Shown here: positions 60,541 to 64,000 of the stretch, in pieces
Layout: each line of letters opens with the position of its first letter
Numbering within the stretch: the first letter of the stretch is position 1
NCBI GenBank assembly: GCA_900317555.1
Contig: ONHF01000007.1
Coordinates: forward strand, 44,599 to 108,598
From: an uncultured Lachnospiraceae bacterium
Lineage (GTDB): Bacteria; Bacillota; Clostridia; Lachnospirales; Lachnospiraceae
Length of the DNA: 64,000 nt
Direction of reading: 5' to 3'
The notes under the pieces: model-generated
The model's database searches: none
Told to the model about the DNA's origin: nothing
Seen by the model: only the letters and a program-made list of their open reading frames with translations
Translations under genes and position numbers: made by a program

Positions 60541-61671
60541 TCAGTTGATTGTCAGCTTGCTCCAGCTGTCGTCAGGAACATAGGTAATGTATGTTTTACC
60601 GTTATTGATTTCGATCGGATTGCCGTCCGCGCCGAAGTACTGGGTAATTCCGCCTTCGCTTGTCTTGCTGTAGGAAATCGGGACAGCCTTGCCGTTTGTT
60701 ACATAGAAGCCCTGACCGCCTTCCTTGATCACGTTGTAAATCAGGTAGCCGTTATCGTCATATTGATGGAAATCGCAGGAAAGCACGAACAGATTCTTGA
60801 ATGAAACCGTGTTTCCGTCGCCGCCGTCCTTACTCAGATCTCCGAACTCGTAGTAATCATACGTCTTGGTATCCTGATTATACTTCAATTCCGGTGTCGT
60901 GTTGGCAAACGGAAGCTTTACGTTGTTCGCCGCGATGACATTGTCCTGCCCGTCCAGATCAACTTCCGTTCCATACTGTGTGAAATTGAAGTGGTCGCCG
61001 GACTGCTCGCGGTCATCATACGTCGTGGAATAAGAAGAATTCTTGAAGTTCTTATCCAGATCGCCCGGAAGAATAAATTCGGTGAATTCTCTGGGTTTTC
61101 CGTTATTCACACGGGAAAATGTTCCGGAGAAATGAATTCCGTAACGGGACAGATAATCATTAATGTAGAAAGGGCCGCCGTCATGGCAGATCACGGCATC
61201 CCACTCCTGCGCAAGCAGGATATTGGTCGGACGTACGGAACGGATGCTGCCGACCTTCTCGATTTTGCCCCAGTCCTTGTACATCGCCATCAGACGGGTA
61301 ATCCGGTTGTTGGCTGTGGAGTTCATCAGCTCATAGACAATGTCCGCCTCGGAAAGGCCGTAGTGCGGAAGCGCGCGCTTATCATTGTCAATCATGACAG
61401 CGATAGGTCTCTGGTCCTTGATGTCTTCGCTGACAGGAAGTCCGGTCAGCTCGCTCGCATACATTCCTTCGGGAATGGTGTCGCCGGTGGCAGCTTCCTC
61501 TGTCTGCGCCTCGGTGGCCGCGCTCTCCGAGCTCTCCTGACTTACACGCTCGTCAACAGGGATTGTCTCTACAAGAGAAGATTCCTGTGACTTGCCTTTT
61601 GAACCGCATGCTGCCGCCATAATCGCAATCAGTGCGGCTGCTGCTACAATCATCCATTTTCTGTTTCGCAT
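60541..61671 (-). CDS. DUF3048 domain lipoprotein (YerB-like)
   Basis: A 376-residue lipoprotein. Signal peptide with lipobox IMAAAC (Cys22), a Ser/Glu/Thr-rich linker to about residue 70, then the DUF3048 domain: LTGLPVSEDIKDQRPIAVMIDNDKRALPHYGLSEADIVYE, RLMAMYKDWGKIEKVGSIRSVR, and DAVICHDGGP. The C-terminal DUF3048_C part ends with NGKTYITYVPDD. YerB and its relatives are exported proteins of unknown function common in Firmicutes. It lies alone, closed by a strong terminator. Confidence 0.92.
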   Translation of the reverse strand: MRNRKWMIVAAAALIAIMAAACGSKGKSQESSLVETIPVDERVSQESSESAATEAQTEEAATGDTIPEGMYASELTGLPVSEDIKDQRPIAVMIDNDKRALPHYGLSEADIVYELMNSTANNRITRLMAMYKDWGKIEKVGSIRSVRPTNILLAQEWDAVICHDGGPFYINDYLSRYGIHFSGTFSRVNNGKPREFTEFILPGDLDKNFKNSSYSTTYDDREQSGDHFNFTQYGTEVDLDGQDNVIAANNVKLPFANTTPELKYNQDTKTYDYYEFGDLSKDGGDGNTVSFKNLFVLSCDFHQYDDNGYLIYNVIKEGGQGFYVTNGKAVPISYSKTSEGGITQYFGADGNPIEINNGKTYITYVPDDSWSKLTIN

Positions 61672-61767
61672 AAAAACAAACCTTTCCTCAATATAATTTT
61701 CGGCTCCGGCAGCGAATCATCTCCGGTCTGCACAGACTGTATGATGTTTCCGGCCGTGAACCGGTTG

Positions 61768-62871
61768 TTAATACTGTATGCTCAGCGCGTGCAGATACGC
61801 GTCCGAACCGCGCGCGCAGCGGATCTGCGCCGTTCTTCCAACAACAAGCGCGTTGATCTTGCTGACATCAGTTGTGTTGTCGATTTTAATCAGCATTGTA
61901 CCACTTGGCGTTGAAAGTTTCACTAAATTGCTGGTTGTTCCGGATACAATTGTTCCGGATACCGTAAAAGCAGACCGCATATCCAGTGTCGCCGCTGTCT
62001 GCAGCGAATTATCGATTACACGGAGTCCTCCGGCAGAACTCTTTGGATCAGCGGCAGGTTCGATCGAAACCGCGTGCAGATATGCATCCGAACCGCGGGC
62101 TGCCGTAATGACGGCTTTCTGTCCGGGCCATATAACTCCACCGCCTGAGACAGCCGTATCTTCGTCAAGCTTGATCGTCATATTCCCCTGATCGGTTTTA
62201 AAATTCAATGTCGTCTCGGTGGAATCCGGTTCAATTGTTCCGGAAACCGTATAAGTACGAGACCTGTCAACCGTAATCCTGACAACCTTCTTCTCGTTCG
62301 TGATCCGGTTTGTATGCATATACGCGTCCTGGCCGCGATAGACGTAGGCGGTAATTTCTCTTCCCGGAAGCAGAAGTCTGGAGCCTTCCACCTGGCAGCC
62401 GCTGTCAATACGGATCAGCATCTGACCGCCCGATGTATCCAGTTTCAGCAGATCGCTTGTGGATTCCTTATTGATTTTCCCGTAAACAGAAGCAGTCGCA
62501 GCTGTGCCGGAATTGCCGGTCTGTGCGGTCGAACCAACGTTGCTGTTTCCGGCGGTCGAGCCATTCACAGCATCTGTCACGAGAGTCGCATGCATATACG
62601 CATTCTGTCCGCGGTAGACATCCGCGGTCAGACTCTTTCCGACGCTGATCCCCGAACAGCCCGTGAAAGCAGTTCCCTTATCGAGCTCAATTACCATCGT
62701 TCCCTGCGGCGTCTGCAGGTACAGCATGTTCGCTGCAGTACCCGTAACCGCCGTCCCCGTAACTCTTGTCGTTGTCACGGCAAACGCCTGCGAAGCCGGA
62801 CAGGCCACCGAGCAGATCAGGCCGGCTGCGAGCGTCGCCGCAAATGCGCGGAATTTCATCTGTCGCTTCAT
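61768..62871 (-). CDS. Secreted protein with four copies of a beta-rich repeat, function unknown
   Basis: A 367-residue protein with a signal peptide (about residues 1-31, ending in the ASQAFA region). Four repeats follow at about 36-99, 126-190, 206-270 and 302-366. Each has a VxGT start, a (T/S)xx(G/Q)xM(L/V/T)I(K/R/E)(L/I)D core and a closing (Y/A)RGxxAY(M/L)H motif at 87, 179, 259 and 354. The layout suggests small OB- or beta-barrel-like modules. No lipobox, LPxTG or membrane helix is seen, so it may be released or bound non-covalently. No family recognised. GGGGG lies seven bases before the start. Confidence 0.75.
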   Translation of the reverse strand: MKRQMKFRAFAATLAAGLICSVACPASQAFAVTTTRVTGTAVTGTAANMLYLQTPQGTMVIELDKGTAFTGCSGISVGKSLTADVYRGQNAYMHATLVTDAVNGSTAGNSNVGSTAQTGNSGTAATASVYGKINKESTSDLLKLDTSGGQMLIRIDSGCQVEGSRLLLPGREITAYVYRGQDAYMHTNRITNEKKVVRITVDRSRTYTVSGTIEPDSTETTLNFKTDQGNMTIKLDEDTAVSGGGVIWPGQKAVITAARGSDAYLHAVSIEPAADPKSSAGGLRVIDNSLQTAATLDMRSAFTVSGTIVSGTTSNLVKLSTPSGTMLIKIDNTTDVSKINALVVGRTAQIRCARGSDAYLHALSIQY

Positions 62872-62915
62872 GATAATCCCCCTGTTTACCCCAGTCAATT
62901 CGTGCAGATAATGTT

Positions 62916-62924
62916 ATTTTACCA
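62916..62924 (-). promoter_or_regulatory. Extended -10 element for the four-repeat secreted protein
   Basis: On the minus strand TGGTAAAAT lies about 45 bp before the start codon. The same TGGTAAAAT appears before the glycan operon. A TTGCCA is 19 bp upstream, slightly far for a -35. Confidence 0.45.
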
Positions 62925-63133
62925 TATTTTGAGGCAGGCATGGCAATGTTAAACAAATATTAAGATCCGGGCGGGAGGGGACGCGGCCACATGGATTTTT
63001 AGCGGTTACCGGCGCGGCAGCTCTGTGATCATTTGGCGGCTGGTGCAGTTGGTTTCATACAATGTCGGGGCAATCGTCTTGATTCGTCTTAGATATTCTA
63101 TGCAACGGAGACAAGCAAAGGCGTATTGCATTA

Positions 63134-63176
63134 ATCGGTGGTAGATCATGTGTTGCTACCGCCACCGATCACATGA
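63134..63176. other. Two overlapping, mutually exclusive inverted repeats
   Basis: ATCGGT-GGTAG (63134-63144) can pair with CTACC-GCC-ACCGAT (63156-63169), while TCATGTG (63146-63152), lying in that loop, can pair with CACATGA (63170-63176). Both cannot form fully together as there is no linker. It may be a switch-like RNA or chance. Confidence 0.4.
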
Positions 63177-63260
63177 GCCAGTCTTCATGAATCCATCCGG
63201 GGAGGCAAAAATTTGTACAGAAGGACTCCGACTTGGTTTCTTCCTTTTTCTTTGACTCAC

Positions 63261-63555
63261 TTTTTTACAAATATGCCATCTGCATGCAAATTTTATCCTC
63301 TGGAATGAAAATTATAGCGTAGGTATCCTTAAAAATTCCTTCCACTGATCAAATTCCCGATGTGGGAGGAAGACAATTCTTGCCAACAAGTGATAATTGC
63401 TCCAATGATTCCATCCTCATTCAGGATTTCAGCCTAGGGAGGAAAGTGCATTCCTCCCGCAATTACAAATTGATCTATGGATGGAAAGCATCATGTATTC
63501 ATTTTATTTCTGTCCTGAAAATATTTCAGGCAGGAGGAACTCCTTGTTGAAGTAT
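63261..63555 (+). repeat. Dispersed element, copy 2 (about 290 bp)
   Basis: Homologous to the minus strand of 36835-37127. The best-kept parts are the AAATTTTATC.TCTGGAATG start, the GTGGGAGGAAGACAATTCTTG core and AATTACAAATT.ATC. Copy 2 has TAG six codons after the ATG that opens copy 1's frame. A GGGAGGA/TCCTCCC stem here replaces GGAAGGA/TCCTTCT of copy 1, a compensatory change. It also has CCTGAAA-ATA-TTTCAGG near its end. Confidence 0.75.
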
Positions 63556-63614
63556 CAAATGCTGCTGCCTATATTCTTGCTTCGCGAAACAGAAGGAAAT
63601 GTGTTTCATGCAAT

Positions 63615-63654
63615 ACATAAAAACTGCTGTACCGAATAAACGATACAGCAGTTT
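63615..63654 (-). terminator. Rho-independent terminator after tRNA-Cys
   Basis: AAACTGCTGTA pairs with TACAGCAGTTT around 12 nt, followed on the minus strand by a short T-run (TTTTTATG). It ends the Asn-Glu-Cys tRNA transcript. Confidence 0.85.
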
Positions 63655-63660
63655 CAAGCG

Positions 63661-63731
63661 AGGTGACAGCCGGATTTGAACCGGCGATCAAGGTTTTGCA
63701 GACCTACGCCTTACCACTTGGCTATGTCACC
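63661..63731 (-). tRNA. tRNA-Cys (GCA)
   Basis: Read on the minus strand: 7-bp acceptor stem GGTGACA with TGTCACC, discriminator U, anticodon loop CTGCAAA with GCA, and T-arm GGTTCAAATCC. The 3' CCA is not encoded. It is the last tRNA of a three-gene cluster. Confidence 0.95.
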
Positions 63732-63736
63732 ATACG

Positions 63737-63808
63737 TGACTCCGACGGGAATTGAACCCATGTTACCGCCGTGAAAGGGCGATGTCTTAACCTCTTGACC
63801 ACGGAGCC
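63737..63808 (-). tRNA. tRNA-Glu (TTC)
   Basis: Minus strand: acceptor stem GGCTCCG with CGGAGTC (one G-U), anticodon loop CTTTCAC with TTC, T-arm GGGTTCAATTCCC, discriminator A. CCA does not appear to be encoded directly after it. Confidence 0.95.
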
Positions 63809-63917
63809 ATATTATTATGTTGCTTTAGTATTATATCAGAAGAAGGCTTTTAACTCAAGTATCTGATAAAAAAACGCTTATGGAGCATCTTGTGAATGCT
63901 GTCATAAGCATTTCAAG

Positions 63918-63989
63918 CGCCCCGAGCAGGGCTCGAACCTGCAACACCGCGGTTAACAGCCGCGTGCTCTACCTTTGAGCTATCAGGGC
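63918..63989 (-). tRNA. tRNA-Asn (GTT)
   Basis: Minus strand: acceptor stem GCCCTGA with TCGGGGC (one T-G), D-arm TAGCTCAAAGGTAGAGCA, anticodon loop CTGTTAA with GTT, T-arm AGGTTCGAGCCCT, discriminator G. It lies near the right edge and may be preceded by more tRNAs outside the window. Confidence 0.95.
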
Positions 63990-64000
63990 TTATACAACAA

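Larger units (their letters stand above)
62925..63614. other. Non-coding region before the tRNA cluster
   Basis: No gene is supported in this stretch of about 690 bp. It holds a pair of mutually exclusive hairpins (63134-63176) and copy 2 of the dispersed repeat (63261-63555). Confidence 0.65.

Noticed and set aside
63134-63176. H-type RNA pseudoknot
   Set aside because: With no nucleotides between the two right arms, the strand could not cross the 11-bp first stem, so both stems cannot form fully at once.

Overview
The window looks like a chromosomal piece of an anaerobic, fairly G+C-rich Clostridia member, most likely Lachnospiraceae or a close relative. The evidence is an scfA/scfB (SCIFF peptide plus radical-SAM maturase) pair, clostridial-type glpA-like/FAD oxidoreductase/DUF1667 genes, a CBS-DRTGG family II pyrophosphatase, DUF3048, a DacA-type carboxypeptidase, luxS, tex, and low-G+C promoters in a G+C-rich background. 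Genus and species cannot be read from the sequence.

Layout. (1) Positions 1-26784, all on the minus strand and mostly joined by ATGA or short overlaps, form one long surface-glycan operon that runs off the left edge in asnB. In transcription order it encodes a GT52-like transferase, a PglK-type ABC flippase, an acyltransferase-3, two GT-C-like polytopic proteins around a WecE-type aminotransferase, a GNAT acetyltransferase, a GT2, a Wzy/WaaL-like protein, a PglF/CapD-like 4,6-dehydratase, a second DegT aminotransferase, a PglC-like phosphoglycosyl transferase, a PLP enzyme of the ACC-deaminase/D-cysteine desulfhydrase family, an ATP-grasp ligase, four GT4 transferases, an MBOAT plus SGNH-like pair, and AsnB. 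This suggests a polyprenyl-phosphate-linked amino-sugar glycan that may carry acyl and amino-acid or amide decorations. (2) 26835-28632 holds scfA-scfB with its own promoter and terminator; the 48-residue scfA is easily missed. (3) 28701-36588 is a metabolic island: half-size EamA, a lipoprotein, a 5'-truncated GntP permease, glycerate kinase, and a glpA-like/FAD/DUF1667 operon with a GntR regulator. (4) 37145-45034 (minus) is a run of CDF transporter, MurD-like ligase, MscL, Orn/Lys/Arg decarboxylase-family protein, MATE, a lipid-anchored barnase homologue, an EamA transporter and a barstar homologue. (5) 45137-52745 holds a YwaF-like membrane protein, a 54-bp tandem repeat that forms the end of tex, tex, an M24 peptidase, an M18 aminopeptidase and a pyrophosphatase. 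(6) 52770-62871 (minus) holds an esterase-like protein, MATE, TPR protein, luxS, an LTA-synthase-like sulfatase, DacA, DUF3048 lipoprotein and a four-fold repeat secreted protein. (7) The right edge holds a non-coding region and tRNA-Asn/Glu/Cys.

The most notable observations are the barnase lipoprotein-EamA-barstar arrangement with matched interface substitutions and a separate promoter for the presumed immunity genes, a roughly 290-bp dispersed element present twice with hairpins and one compensatory base pair, the 54-bp hairpin repeat array read into the tex C-terminus, and the ATP-grasp/PLP enzyme/AsnB set inside the glycan operon. All functional statements are from motif recognition by eye; no searches were run.
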